A DNA stretch of 64,000 nt from Streptomyces cyaneofuscatus (GTDB taxonomy: Bacteria > Actinomycetota > Actinomycetes > Streptomycetales > Streptomycetaceae). A program made the position numbers and the translations under genes. Below, piece after piece: positions 10,852 through 21,594 of this stretch. The notes under the pieces are model-generated. The model searched no databases. It was not told where the DNA came from and worked only from the letters and a program-made list of their open reading frames with translations. Every line of letters begins with the position of its first letter. The first letter of the stretch is position 1. The DNA is taken from contig NZ_JOEM01000006.1 in NCBI RefSeq assembly GCF_000718135.1, positions 1 to 64,000 of the forward strand. Reading direction: 5' to 3'.

Positions 10852-10900
10852 GGGCGGTCCGGGGTCGGGGAGGCCGGGAGCGGGGGCCGACGGTCCGGGG

Positions 10901-11788
10901 TCACGGGCGGCGGGCCTCAGGGGCCTGGTCGGAGGTTCCGCGGGCCTGGTCCGTGACGGCGGTGGCCGGGTCCGTGGGGGCGGGGGCCGAGGCGAGGTGG
11001 AGGCGGGTGAAGGCCAGGGCCTCGGCGAGGTCGGCCTCGCGTTCGGCGGAGGACATCGCGCGGCGGGTGTTGACCTCGATGACGACATGGCCGTCGAACG
11101 ACGTACGGGCCAGGCGCTCCAGCAGCTCCGCGCACGGCTGGTCGCCCCGGCCGGGCACCAGGTGCTCGTCCTTCGCCGAGCCCTTGCCGTCGGCGAGGTG
11201 CACGTGGGCGAGCCGGTCGCCCATCCGGTCCACCATGGCGAGGCTGTCGGTGCGGGCGGTCGCGGTGTGCGAGAGGTCGACCGTGAAGTGCCGGTAGTCG
11301 TCGTTGGTGACGTCCCAGTCGGGGGCGTACGCGAGCATCTCGCGGTCCCGGTAGCGCCACGGGTACATGTTCTCGACGGCGAACCGGACGTCCGTCTCGT
11401 CCGCCATCCGCCAGATCCCGGTCACGAAGTCCTTGGCGTAGTTGCGCTGCCACCGGAACGGCGGGTGCACCACGACGGTCGAGGCGCCGAGCTTCTCGGC
11501 GGCGGCTTTCGCCCGCTGGAGCTTGATCCACGGGTCGGTGGACCAGACGCGCTGGGTGATCAGGAGGCAGGGCGCGTGGACCGCCAGGATCGGGACCTGG
11601 TGGTAGTCGGAGAGCCGGCGCAGGGCCTCGATGTCCTGGCTGACGGGGTCGGTCCAGACCATGACCTCGACGCCGTCGTACCCCAGACGCGCGGCGATCT
11701 CGAAGGCCGTCGCGGTGGACTCGGGGTAGACCGAGGCCGTTGACAGGGCGACCTTCGCATCGGGGATGCGCACCACTGGTTCTGCCAC
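10901..11788 (-). CDS. Sugar phosphate isomerase/epimerase-like TIM-barrel protein
   Basis: The 295-residue protein belongs to the xylose isomerase/AP-endonuclease-2 TIM-barrel superfamily. Metal-site features include [19 protein letters not shown] (Glu), [18 protein letters not shown] and [10 protein letters not shown]. The substrate is not predictable; members isomerise sugars or act on polyols. The C-terminal 30 residues are Ala/Pro/Thr rich and probably disordered. The GTG start at 11788 is used. It precedes the TetR gene on the same strand, so the two may be cotranscribed. Confidence 0.85.
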   Translation of the reverse strand: MAEPVVRIPDAKVALSTASVYPESTATAFEIAARLGYDGVEVMVWTDPVSQDIEALRRLSDYHQVPILAVHAPCLLITQRVWSTDPWIKLQRAKAAAEKLGASTVVVHPPFRWQRNYAKDFVTGIWRMADETDVRFAVENMYPWRYRDREMLAYAPDWDVTNDDYRHFTVDLSHTATARTDSLAMVDRMGDRLAHVHLADGKGSAKDEHLVPGRGDQPCAELLERLARTSFDGHVVIEVNTRRAMSSAEREADLAEALAFTRLHLASAPAPTDPATAVTDQARGTSDQAPEARRP

Positions 11789-11866
11789 CTGGACAGCGTA
11801 CGGGCACCGGTGCGCGGCGCCGAGGGGCCCTGGCGGAAAGTGATCAGGGCCATGGGCCGGAAGGTG

Positions 11867-13699
<1,833 letters not shown>

Positions 13700-13732
13700 C
13701 GGCGGCCCCCGCCGGCCCTCTTGGTCACGTCG

Positions 13733-15673
13733 TCACTCCGTCGGGGCCGGGTCGCTCGGGCCGGGGTCGGTCGGGCCGGGGTCGGTCGGGGGCGGGTCCG
13801 TGGGGTCCGGGCCGGGCGGGTCCGTGGGATCGGTCGGGGCCGGGTCGGTGGGGGTCGGTTCCGTGGGGCCCGGGTCGGTGGGGCCGGGGCCCGGATCGGT
13901 CGGGCCCGGGTCCGTCGGGCCGGGATCGGTGGGGCTCGGGCCCGGGCCCGGGTCGGTCGGCCCGGGGTCGGTCGGGCGCGGGCCGGTCCCGTCCGTCGGG
14001 GCGGGGGAACCGGGGGCGGGGCGCGTCGGGCCGGGGGTGGTGCCGGTGGGCGGGGTGGTGGCACCGCGCCCGTCGATGATCACGGCGGAGCCCGACGGGT
14101 CCAGCGCGATCCGGGCGCGCCACGGGGAGCGCGGGGCCGCCGCGTGGTTCACCGCGACCGTGACGGTGGCGGACTTCCCGGCCGCGAGGGTGCCCGCCGT
14201 ACGGCTCAGGCGCAGCCACCGCGCGTCCGTGGTGGCCGTCCAGTCGACCGGGCCCCGGGCGGAGGCGGTCAGCGTGATCGTCGTGAGCGCGCCGGAGGTC
14301 CGGACGGCGACCGTCAGGCGGCCCGCGCTCTCCGGGTCGCCGCCGGTGGGGACGACCTCGGCCGTGACATCCGGGGGGTGGACGCCGCGCCGGTCGCCGG
14401 GGCGGGTGTTGCCCGCCTTCTCGTACGCGGTCCCGGGGTCGTCGCTCCGCTCGCCCGCGCCCTCGATCTCGGTGGCGGTGACCTTGGAGCCGTCGTGGCC
14501 CTCGCCGGTGAGCGGGGCTCCCCGGTACGCGGCCCACAGGGCGATCACCGGCGCGGCGACCACGGTGGCGACCACCGTCGTCGTCACGACCCGGGCGCGC
14601 AGCCGGTCCCGGCGGGCGGCGTGGTCCTTGGGGTCCAGCGGGTAGCCGGTGCGGCCGAAGCGCGGGCCGCCCGAGCGGGAGCGGCGGGCCTGGGCGAGGG
14701 CGACGTGGACGGAGGGGCGGGGGGCCTCGACGAGCGGCAGGCGGGCGGTGGCCGGGGCGACGGTGGCTCCGGGCCAGGGGCCTGCGGCGTCGACCCGTTC
14801 GGCGGCGCGGCGGCAGCGGGGGCAGTCGTCGACGTGGCGGACGAGCTCGCGGCGCAGGGCGGCGGAGAGGAGCACCTGGTGGTCGCCGGTGAGCCGGGCG
14901 ACGGTGGGGCAGCCGGCGGTCTCCACGACGGCGAGCGCGGCGCGGGTGCGCTCGACCTCGCAGGCCGCCGCCGCCAGCAGCTCCCGGGCGGTGACCGGCT
15001 CCAGGCCGAGCACGGAGGCGACGGCGCGGGGGGTGAGCCGGTGGCGTACGGCCAGTTCGAGCGCTTCGCGCTGCTCCGGGGTGGTGCCGGCGGCCTCGGG
15101 CCAGGCGAGGGTGGCGAGCTCCCGTCTGCGGGCCTCGGCGGCCGGGGACTCGGCGGGGGCGGGGGTGGTGGCGTCCTCCGGGGTGAGGTGCGCGCCCTGG
15201 TGGCCTTCCCCGGCAGCCGACGGGTGGCCTTCCGCGGCGGCCGACGGGCCCGTGGCGGGGGCCGACGGGCTCGTCATGGCGGCCGACGAGCCCGTAACGG
15301 CGGCTGAGGCGCGCTCTGCGGGGCCTGTGTCCCTGGTCGGCGCCGGGGGCCTGCGGTGGGCTTGGCGGCCGCGTCTGCGCTCGGTGAGGGTGCGCAGGCA
15401 GGTCCACCGGGCCAGGGCGTAGAGCCAGGATTGACGTTCCTCCTCGGCCTCGGGACACCGGGCTTCGTGCCGGTCCGCGATGGCCAGGACCGCGCCGAGC
15501 GCCTCGGTCGCCGCGTCGTGGTCGCAGAGCACGGAGAGGCAGTAGGTGAAGAGTCCGTCGAGGTGCGGCTCGTAACGTGCGGCCGGCCGGTGGGCCGAGG
15601 CGTGAGGTGCTCGCCGGTGCGCCCGGTGTGCGCCGGTGGTGTGCGTGGGGGCCTGCATCCTGCTGCTCGTCAC
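13733..15673 (-). CDS. Large membrane-anchored protein: zinc-finger/sigma-like N-half, BACON-type domain, PTDPGP tail
   Basis: The protein is about 646 residues. The N-terminal part resembles a degenerate ECF-sigma/regulator with EQREALELAVRHRLTPRAVASVLGL. A HVDDCPRC zinc-binding motif like that of anti-sigma factors follows. One transmembrane segment (VVTTTVVATVVAAPVIALWAAY) leads to an external BACON/Ig-like domain with WTATTDARWLRLSRTAGTLAAG. The last 85 residues or so are PTDPGP repeats, a likely wall-spanning spacer. The start is uncertain: GTG at 15673 or ATG at 15658. It may link an envelope sensor to transcription, but this is inference. Confidence 0.75.
   Translation of the reverse strand: MTSSRMQAPTHTTGAHRAHRRAPHASAHRPAARYEPHLDGLFTYCLSVLCDHDAATEALGAVLAIADRHEARCPEAEEERQSWLYALARWTCLRTLTERRRGRQAHRRPPAPTRDTGPAERASAAVTGSSAAMTSPSAPATGPSAAAEGHPSAAGEGHQGAHLTPEDATTPAPAESPAAEARRRELATLAWPEAAGTTPEQREALELAVRHRLTPRAVASVLGLEPVTARELLAAAACEVERTRAALAVVETAGCPTVARLTGDHQVLLSAALRRELVRHVDDCPRCRRAAERVDAAGPWPGATVAPATARLPLVEAPRPSVHVALAQARRSRSGGPRFGRTGYPLDPKDHAARRDRLRARVVTTTVVATVVAAPVIALWAAYRGAPLTGEGHDGSKVTATEIEGAGERSDDPGTAYEKAGNTRPGDRRGVHPPDVTAEVVPTGGDPESAGRLTVAVRTSGALTTITLTASARGPVDWTATTDARWLRLSRTAGTLAAGKSATVTVAVNHAAAPRSPWRARIALDPSGSAVIIDGRGATTPPTGTTPGPTRPAPGSPAPTDGTGPRPTDPGPTDPGPGPSPTDPGPTDPGPTDPGPGPTDPGPTEPTPTDPAPTDPTDPPGPDPTDPPPTDPGPTDPGPSDPAPTE
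13736..13985 (-). repeat. Coding tandem repeat for PTDPGP tail
   Basis: Imperfect repeats of about 18 bp encode the Pro/Thr/Asp/Gly-rich C-terminus of the BACON-type membrane protein. On the plus strand the unit reads like GGGCCCGGGTCGGTC. Such tails commonly span peptidoglycan. Copy number is likely to vary between strains. Confidence 0.75.
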
Positions 15674-15859
15674 CCGGCGACCGTAGGCAGAGGAGTACGT
15701 ACCCTTGGCGCCCCTTGAGCACATTTAATCCTTACGGGTGAACGTATCCCTCGAAAGGGGACGGGGATCACGGATTCCGTCCGAAGTGCTTCCGTGCGCC
15801 CTCTGTGCGGAAGGGCTCCCCGCGCCCCCTGCGCGGGCGGCGCTGTCAGACCCCACCTA

Positions 15860-15865
15860 TACGGT
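15860..15865 (+). promoter_or_regulatory. -10 element for leaderless radA mRNA
   Basis: TACGGT ends 6 bp before the radA ATG at 15872, inside CCTATACGGTGACGCC. No ribosome-binding sequence precedes the ATG, so transcription probably begins at the start codon. No convincing -35 hexamer is seen. Confidence 0.5.
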
Positions 15866-15871
15866 GACGCC

Positions 15872-17293
15872 ATGGCTGCCCGTACGAAATCCGCGAAGGA
15901 CCGGCCGTCCTACCGCTGCACCGAATGCGGCTGGACCACCGCCAAATGGCTCGGCCGTTGCCCCGAGTGCCAGGCGTGGGGGACGGTCGAGGAGTTCGGC
16001 GGCGCCCCCGCCGTGCGCACCACCGCGGCCGGCCGGGTCTCCACCGCCGCCGTGCCGATCGGCCAGGTCGACAGCCGCCAGGCCACCGCGCGCTCGACCG
16101 GCGTCGGTGAGCTGGACCGGGTGCTGGGCGGCGGGCTCGTGCCGGGGGCCGTCGTGCTGCTGGCGGGCGAGCCGGGCGTCGGCAAGTCGACGCTGCTGCT
16201 GGACGTGGCGGCCAAGGCGGCGAGCGAGGACCACCGCACGCTCTATGTGACCGCCGAGGAGTCCGCGAGCCAGGTCCGGATGCGGGCCGACCGGATCAAG
16301 GCGATCAACGACCACCTCTACCTCGCGGCGGAGACCGACCTGTCGGCCGTGCTCGGGCATCTGGACGCGGTGAAGCCCTCGCTGCTGATCCTGGACTCGG
16401 TGCAGACCGTCGCCTCGCCCGAGATCGACGGCGCGCCCGGCGGGATGGCCCAGGTCCGGGAGGTGGCCGGGGCGCTGATCCGGGCCTCCAAGGAGCGCGG
16501 GATGGCCACGCTGCTCGTCGGCCATGTCACGAAGGACGGCGCGATCGCCGGGCCGCGGCTGCTGGAGCACCTGGTCGACGTGGTGCTCTCCTTCGAGGGC
16601 GACCGCCACGCCCGGCTCCGCCTGGTCCGCGGCGTCAAGAACCGTTACGGGGCGACCGATGAGGTCGGCTGCTTCGAGCTGCACGACGAGGGCATCACCG
16701 GCCTCGCCGACCCCTCGGGCCTCTTCCTGACCCGGCGCGACGTGGCGGTGCCGGGCACCTGTCTGACGGTGACGCTGGAGGGCAAGCGGCCCCTGGTCGC
16801 CGAGGTGCAGGCGCTCACGGTCGACTCCCAGATCCCTTCACCCCGGCGCACCACCTCCGGTCTGGAGACCTCCCGGGTCTCGATGATGCTCGCCGTGCTG
16901 GAGCAGCGCGGCCGGATCAGCGCGCTCGGCAAGCGGGACATCTACAGCGCGACGGTCGGCGGCGTGAAGCTCACCGAGCCGGCGGCCGACCTCGCGATCG
17001 CGCTCGCGCTGGCCAGTGCCGCCAGCGACACCCCGCTCCCGAAGAACCTGGTCGCGATCGGTGAGGTGGGGCTCGCGGGCGAGGTCAGAAGGGTCACCGG
17101 AGTCCAGCGGAGACTGGCCGAGGCATACCGTCTCGGCTTCACCCACGCCTTGGTACCGACCGACCCGGGAAGGGTTCCTTCGGGTATGAAGGTCACAGAA
17201 GTCGCCGACATGGGGGATGCTCTGCGGGTCCTCCCGCGCCGGTCTCGGCAGGAGGCGCCGCAGCCTCGTCAGGAAGACAACGCGCGCCGGTAG
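15872..17293 (+). CDS. radA: DNA repair protein RadA
   Basis: The 473-residue ATPase takes part in recombination, branch migration and processing of repair intermediates with RecA. An N-terminal C4 zinc finger uses Cys16, 19, 30 and 33 (CTECG ... CPEC). Walker A GEPGVGKST is at 99-107, and the RadA-specific KNRYG motif is at 256-260. The C-terminal domain is Lon-protease-like without a catalytic Ser/Lys pair being evident. Gene order radA then disA, 81 bp apart, is the usual actinobacterial pairing. Confidence 0.96.
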   Translation: MAARTKSAKDRPSYRCTECGWTTAKWLGRCPECQAWGTVEEFGGAPAVRTTAAGRVSTAAVPIGQVDSRQATARSTGVGELDRVLGGGLVPGAVVLLAGEPGVGKSTLLLDVAAKAASEDHRTLYVTAEESASQVRMRADRIKAINDHLYLAAETDLSAVLGHLDAVKPSLLILDSVQTVASPEIDGAPGGMAQVREVAGALIRASKERGMATLLVGHVTKDGAIAGPRLLEHLVDVVLSFEGDRHARLRLVRGVKNRYGATDEVGCFELHDEGITGLADPSGLFLTRRDVAVPGTCLTVTLEGKRPLVAEVQALTVDSQIPSPRRTTSGLETSRVSMMLAVLEQRGRISALGKRDIYSATVGGVKLTEPAADLAIALALASAASDTPLPKNLVAIGEVGLAGEVRRVTGVQRRLAEAYRLGFTHALVPTDPGRVPSGMKVTEVADMGDALRVLPRRSRQEAPQPRQEDNARR

Positions 17294-17374
17294 ACTTTGC
17301 CCTGGTCTCGCCCGCCCGTGGACACGGCATGGGGGACGCAAGGGCACCGCAAACCTGTCGACCGGAGGAGTGCA

Positions 17375-18499
17375 GTGGCAGCCAACGACCGGGCGACAAC
17401 GCCCGGAAAGTCCGGCCAAGGCACCGGTAACGAGGCGCTGATGCGCGCCTCGCTGAGCGCGGTCGCGCCCGGAATGGCCCTGCGGGACGGCCTGGAGCGC
17501 ATTCTCCGGGGCAACACCGGCGGGCTGATCGTCCTGGGCATGGACAAGACCGTCGAATCGATGTGTACCGGCGGGTTCGTGCTGGACGTGGAGTTCACCG
17601 CGACCCGACTGCGCGAGCTGTGCAAGCTCGACGGGGCTCTGATCCTCGACAAGGACATGACCAAGATTCTGCGGGCCGGCGTGCAGCTGGTCCCGGACGC
17701 CTCGATCCACACGGAGGAGACGGGGACCCGTCACCGTACGGCGGACCGGGTCTCCAAGGCGTGCGGCTTCCCCGTCGTCTCGGTCTCCCAGTCCATGCGC
17801 CTGATCGCGCTGTACGTGGACGGGGAGCGGCGGGTCCTGGAGGAGTCCTCCGCGATCCTGTCCCGGGCCAACCAGGCGCTCGCCACCCTGGAGCGGTACA
17901 AGCTCCGCCTGGACGAGGTGGCCGGCACGCTCTCCGCGCTGGAGATCGAGGACCTGGTCACCGTCCGGGACGTGACGGCGGTGGCGCAGCGTCTTGAGAT
18001 GGTCCGGCGGATCGCGACGGAGATCGCGGAGTACGTGGTCGAGCTCGGCACCGACGGACGGCTCCTGTCGCTCCAGCTGGACGAGCTGATCGCGGGCGTG
18101 GAGCCGGAGCGGGAGCTGGTGGTCCGGGACTATGTGCCCGAGCCGACGGCGAAACGGTCACGCACGGTGGCGGAGGCGCTGACGGAGCTGGACGCGCTGA
18201 GCCACACGGAGCTGCTGGAGCTGCCGGTGGTGGCGCGGGCGCTGGGGTACAGCGGCTCGCCGGAGACGCTGGACTCGGCGGTCTCGCCGCGGGGCTTCCG
18301 GCTGCTGGCGAAGGTGCCGAGGCTGCCGGGGGCGATCATCGAGCGGCTGGTGGAGCACTTCGGGGGCCTGCAGAAGCTGCTGGCGGCGAGCGTGGACGAC
18401 CTCCAGACGGTCGATGGCGTCGGGGAGGCGCGGGCGCGGAGCGTGCGGGAGGGGCTGTCGCGGCTGGCGGAGTCGTCGATCCTGGAACGGTACGTCTGA
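17375..18499 (+). CDS. disA: DNA integrity scanning diadenylate cyclase
   Basis: The 374-residue octameric enzyme makes cyclic di-AMP from two ATP while scanning DNA. The DAC domain has DGA at 86-88 and RHRTA at 119-123, the catalytic and ATP-binding motifs. A helical spine follows, and a C-terminal helix-hairpin-helix DNA-binding domain (about 315-365) contains [19 protein letters not shown] and [16 protein letters not shown]. The GTG start at 17375 has GGAGGAG just upstream. A TAGACT -10-like element lies at 17289-17294. It supplies the second messenger that controls osmotic balance and wall remodelling in Streptomyces. Confidence 0.96.
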   Translation: MAANDRATTPGKSGQGTGNEALMRASLSAVAPGMALRDGLERILRGNTGGLIVLGMDKTVESMCTGGFVLDVEFTATRLRELCKLDGALILDKDMTKILRAGVQLVPDASIHTEETGTRHRTADRVSKACGFPVVSVSQSMRLIALYVDGERRVLEESSAILSRANQALATLERYKLRLDEVAGTLSALEIEDLVTVRDVTAVAQRLEMVRRIATEIAEYVVELGTDGRLLSLQLDELIAGVEPERELVVRDYVPEPTAKRSRTVAEALTELDALSHTELLELPVVARALGYSGSPETLDSAVSPRGFRLLAKVPRLPGAIIERLVEHFGGLQKLLAASVDDLQTVDGVGEARARSVREGLSRLAESSILERYV

Positions 18500-18517
18500 G
18501 TTGGGGCGTGCCCACTG

Positions 18518-18641
18518 AGCCCGTCCGGCGTTTGAGGACGGAACCGTTTCCTTGGACGGGCGTCGCGTTCACGCGCCCGGGTGACCTCTTTGCGTGCCGC
18601 CCATCCCGGCGAGGGTTCCGTCCTCAAACGCCGGACGGGCT
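18518..18641. repeat. 28-bp inverted copies of a dispersed intergenic element
   Basis: Copies at 18518-18545 and 18614-18641 are exact reverse complements, separated by 68 bp. Each contains TCAAACGCCGGACGGGC. They lie between the disA stop and the stop of the convergent gene at 18652, so the transcript from either side can form a very stable stem. They probably act as a bidirectional terminator or 3'-end protector. Confidence 0.8.
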
Positions 18642-18651
18642 GGGGGCGCGG

Positions 18652-19491
18652 TTAGTCCTTCTTCAGGACGAAAGAGGCTCGGCGGATCGGGGTGTCCGGG
18701 GCCTTGGCCTCCAGCAGGTACGTGCCGGGGGCGGCCTTGCCGGGCGGCGGGGTCGCGCAGTTGGGGGCCGAGCGGGCGCGGTTCCAGTCCACCGTGTGCA
18801 CGATCGTCGCGCCGGCCGGGACCTGGAGGAACAGCGGGCCCGGAGCCGCCGGGCAGTCCTTCGAGGACCAGACCACGTCGTCCTTCTCCGCGCTCGCCTC
18901 GGTGACCGTCAGCACCACGTTCTTCGGTCCGAGGTCGGCCTTGCAGGTCGCCGACGAGGTGTTCCGGGCGATGATCTCGAACGTGGGCCGGTCGTCGGGG
19001 CCGTAACTGACCTTCGTGCGCAGGGTCAACTCCAGTGCGCCGGGCCTGCATGCGGGGAGCGGGGAGTTCGCCGGGACCTGCCGGCCCGCCGTGGAGCCGC
19101 CGGAGCCCGTGCCTCCGCCGCCCGTACCGGCCGTGTCCGCGCCGCCTGTTGACGTACCGCCGCCCGAGCCCGCGCCCGTGTCGCCGCCGGAGCCGCTCTC
19201 GCCGTTCGAGCCGTCGGAGCCACCCGAGCCGCCCGAGCCGTCGGATCCGCCGTCCGACTCGTCGCGGCCGCCCGGCTGTTGGCTGATCGCCGGGCCGGAG
19301 CTGCCCGGGCCCGGGGTGATCGACTCCACCGGGTCGGAGCCGCCGGGCTTGCCGTCGTCCTTGGTCCCGTTGGAGCCGGTGGTGGTGACCGCCCAGGCGA
19401 TCAGCACCGCGAGCAGCGCAACCAGAAGCCCCGCTACCGCCCTTCGGCGCCAGTAGATGCTGGAGGGAAGCGGACCGACCGGATTGCGCAT
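18652..19491 (-). CDS. Membrane-anchored Gly/Ser-linker protein, function unknown
   Basis: The 279-residue protein has a short cytoplasmic N-terminus and a transmembrane segment (about residues 18-40). A long linker (45-150) is rich in Gly, Ser and Asp (SDGSGGSGGSDGSNG). The C-terminal external domain (150-279) is beta-rich with four cysteines (ACRPG, ATCKAD, KDCPA, PNCAT). I recognise no enzyme motif; the fold may be Ig-like. It converges on disA and diverges from the MutY-type gene. Confidence 0.75.
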   Translation of the reverse strand: MRNPVGPLPSSIYWRRRAVAGLLVALLAVLIAWAVTTTGSNGTKDDGKPGGSDPVESITPGPGSSGPAISQQPGGRDESDGGSDGSGGSGGSDGSNGESGSGGDTGAGSGGGTSTGGADTAGTGGGGTGSGGSTAGRQVPANSPLPACRPGALELTLRTKVSYGPDDRPTFEIIARNTSSATCKADLGPKNVVLTVTEASAEKDDVVWSSKDCPAAPGPLFLQVPAGATIVHTVDWNRARSAPNCATPPPGKAAPGTYLLEAKAPDTPIRRASFVLKKD

Positions 19492-19732
19492 AGATCCCAC
19501 GGGCCAAACTGTACGAGAGATCCGGGCCGTCTCAGGCCCCACCCGCCGCTCCGGGCACAAGTTTTGCCGATCATCATCAAGTTTTGCCGATGATCATCAC
19601 GGAGGCGGGCCGCCGGACCCGGTCACAGGGGACAGAACGGGTGGCGTTCGCACCCGCCGGGGCCGCCGCGCGGGCCGACACCCCCGCACCCGTGACACCG
19701 CTCCCGCCTTCCGTGCCAGGATCGTCAGTGCC

Positions 19733-20647
19733 ATGACTGCCATGACTTCGACTTCCCCCCAGACGCCCCCCGCCGCCGCCTCCCTCCACACCCCCGTCAT
19801 CGGGTGGTTCGAGCAGCACGCCCGCGATCTCCCCTGGCGCCGCCCCGAAGCGGGCGCCTGGGGGGTGATGGTCAGCGAGTTCATGCTCCAGCAGACCCCG
19901 GTGAGCCGGGTCCTCCCGGTGTACGAGCAGTGGCTCGCCCGCTGGCCCCGCCCCGCCGACCTGGCCGCCGAGGCGCCCGGGGAAGCGGTCCGCGCCTGGG
20001 GCCGGCTCGGCTACCCCCGCCGCGCGCTGCGGCTGCACGGGGCCGCGCAGGCGATAACGGAACGGCACGGCGGTGACGTACCGAGTGAGCACGGCCAGCT
20101 GCTGGCGCTGCCCGGGATCGGCGAGTACACGGCGGCGGCCGTGGCCTCGTTCGCGTACGGACAGCGGCACGCGGTGCTCGACACGAACGTCCGCCGGGTG
20201 TTCGCCCGCGCCGCGAACGGCATCCAGTACCCGCCGAACGCGACCACCGCCGCCGAGCGCAAGCTCGCCCGGGCCCTGCTGCCGGACGAGGACGAGCGCG
20301 CGGCCCGGTGGGCGGCGGCCACGATGGAGCTCGGCGCGCTCGTGTGCACCGCGCGCAACGAGGACTGCGACCGCTGCCCGATCGCCTCGCAGTGCGCGTG
20401 GCGGCTGGCCGGGAAGCCCGCGCACGAGGGGCCGCCGCGCAAGGGCCAGACGTACGCGGGGACCGACCGGCAGGTGCGGGGCCGGCTGCTCGCGGTATTG
20501 CGGGACGCGCTCACTCCCGTACCGCAAGCCGCTCTGGACGCGGTGTGGGAGGAGCCGGTGCAGCGGGCCCGGGCGCTGGACGGGCTGGTCGCCGACGGGC
20601 TCGTGGAACCGCTGGCGGACGGCCGGTACCGGCTGCCGCTGACATAG
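19733..20647 (+). CDS. mutY: A/G-specific adenine glycosylase (MutY-type), short form
   Basis: The 304-residue base-excision repair enzyme would remove adenine opposite 8-oxoguanine. It has the EFMLQQTPVSRVLPVYEQWL segment (Gln pocket), helix-hairpin-helix LPGIGEYTAAAVASFAYG with the catalytic Asp in VLDTNVRRVFAR, and a 4Fe-4S loop Cys-X6-Cys-X2-Cys-X5-Cys (VCTARNEDCDRCPIASQCAW). The C-terminal MutT-like domain of E. coli MutY is shortened, as in other actinomycetes. It lies 150 bp upstream of sigE on the same strand. Confidence 0.92.
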   Translation: MTAMTSTSPQTPPAAASLHTPVIGWFEQHARDLPWRRPEAGAWGVMVSEFMLQQTPVSRVLPVYEQWLARWPRPADLAAEAPGEAVRAWGRLGYPRRALRLHGAAQAITERHGGDVPSEHGQLLALPGIGEYTAAAVASFAYGQRHAVLDTNVRRVFARAANGIQYPPNATTAAERKLARALLPDEDERAARWAAATMELGALVCTARNEDCDRCPIASQCAWRLAGKPAHEGPPRKGQTYAGTDRQVRGRLLAVLRDALTPVPQAALDAVWEEPVQRARALDGLVADGLVEPLADGRYRLPLT

Positions 20648-20690
20648 GCGGCTCCTGGCGCCTCCCCCGGCGCTGTTACACAACCGATGG

Positions 20691-20716
20691 GCAGCCGTGC
20701 GTCGGCGTACGGCTGC
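20691..20716. promoter_or_regulatory. Inverted repeat upstream of sigE
   Basis: GCAGCCGT (20691-20698) and ACGGCTGC (20709-20716) are perfect 8-bp arms around a 10-bp centre, 80-105 bp upstream of the sigE start and 44 bp after the mutY stop. It may be a mutY terminator hairpin or a site for CseB, the response regulator known to activate sigE. Sequence alone does not choose. Confidence 0.45.
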
Positions 20717-20796
20717 TCCGCACAACCTCGTGACAACGCCTCCGTAGCGTCTCCGACAGCAGTACACGGGGATTCACGGGGACGGAGGCGGTTGTC

Positions 20797-21594
20797 ATGG
20801 CGCAGGGCGAGGTGCTCGCATTCGAGGACTACGTACGCACACGGCAGGAGGCGCTGCTGCGCAGCGCACGGCGTCTGGTCCCGGACCCCGTCGACGCCCA
20901 GGACCTTCTCCAGACCGCGCTGGTGCGGACGTACGGGCGCTGGGACGGCATCGCCGACAAGTCCCTCGCCGACGCCTATCTGCGCCGCGTCATGATCAAC
21001 ACCCGTACGGAGTGGTGGCGGGCGCGCAAGCTCGACGAGGTGCCCACCGAGCAGCTGCCCGACGCGAGCGTCGACGACGGCAGTGAGCAGCGCGCGGACC
21101 GTGCCCTGCTGATGGACATCCTCGGGATCCTGGCTCCGAAGCAGCGCAGCGTCGTCGTGCTGCGACACTGGGAGCAGATGAGCACGGAGGAGACGGCCGC
21201 GGCGCTCGGCATGTCGGCCGGTACGGTCAAGAGCACGCTGCACCGGGCGCTGGCGCGGCTGCGGCAGGAGCTGGAGAGCCGGGAGCTGACGAGCCGCGAG
21301 GCGGTCGCCCGGGAGACCGGGGGACGGCAGTCGGCCGGGAGCGCCCGCGAGACCGGGAACCACCGGCAGACCGAGGGCGTCCGGGCAACCGGGAGCCCGC
21401 GGTCGGCCGAGGGCGTCCGGGAGACCGGGAGTGTCCGCAGCGCGGCGCCCGCGGCCACCGGCCGGGTCCCGGCCCAGCGGACGAGGGCAGCCGCCCCGGC
21501 GAAGGTCACCTCCGTCACGGCGGCGCGGGGACACACAGCGGCGCCGTACGACGGGCGTCACGACGAGCGGGGGCGGGAGCGGTGCGCGGCCTGA
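20797..21594 (+). CDS. sigE: ECF sigma factor SigE with repeat-expanded tail
   Basis: The first 170 residues or so match, from memory, S. coelicolor SigE closely: region 2 LVPDPVDAQDLLQTALVRTYGRW ... YLRRVMINTRTEWWRARKL and region 4 LAPKQRSVVVLRHWEQMSTEETAAALGMSAGTVKSTLHRALARLR. SigE directs the cell-envelope stress regulon and is switched on by CseC/CseB. The protein is 265 residues rather than about 176. The extra residues begin with four 12-residue repeats (172-219) and end before the conserved RERCAA. The start at 20797 has GGAGG 8 bp upstream. It overlaps cseA. Confidence 0.95.
   Translation: MAQGEVLAFEDYVRTRQEALLRSARRLVPDPVDAQDLLQTALVRTYGRWDGIADKSLADAYLRRVMINTRTEWWRARKLDEVPTEQLPDASVDDGSEQRADRALLMDILGILAPKQRSVVVLRHWEQMSTEETAAALGMSAGTVKSTLHRALARLRQELESRELTSREAVARETGGRQSAGSARETGNHRQTEGVRATGSPRSAEGVRETGSVRSAAPAATGRVPAQRTRAAAPAKVTSVTAARGHTAAPYDGRHDERGRERCAA
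21310..21453 (+). repeat. Four tandem 36-bp coding repeats in sigE
   Basis: Units at 21310, 21346, 21382 and 21418 encode RETGGRQSAGSA, RETGNHRQTEGV, RATGSPRSAEGV and RETGSVRSAAPA. They stay in frame and expand the C-terminal tail of SigE beyond its region 4. The DNA unit begins CGGGAGACCGGGA or a close variant. Confidence 0.9.

Noticed and set aside
13721..15307. Long Gly/Arg-rich plus-strand frame
   Set aside because: Antisense to the BACON-type protein; its repeats are the mirror of the PTDPGP tail.
17272..17297. SigR-type promoter before disA (GGAAG with a downstream T-rich motif)
   Set aside because: The -10 part does not match GTT at the required spacing; only the TAGACT element is kept.
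21310..21453. CRISPR-like repeat array
   Set aside because: The four units are in-frame coding repeats without spacers and no cas gene is nearby.
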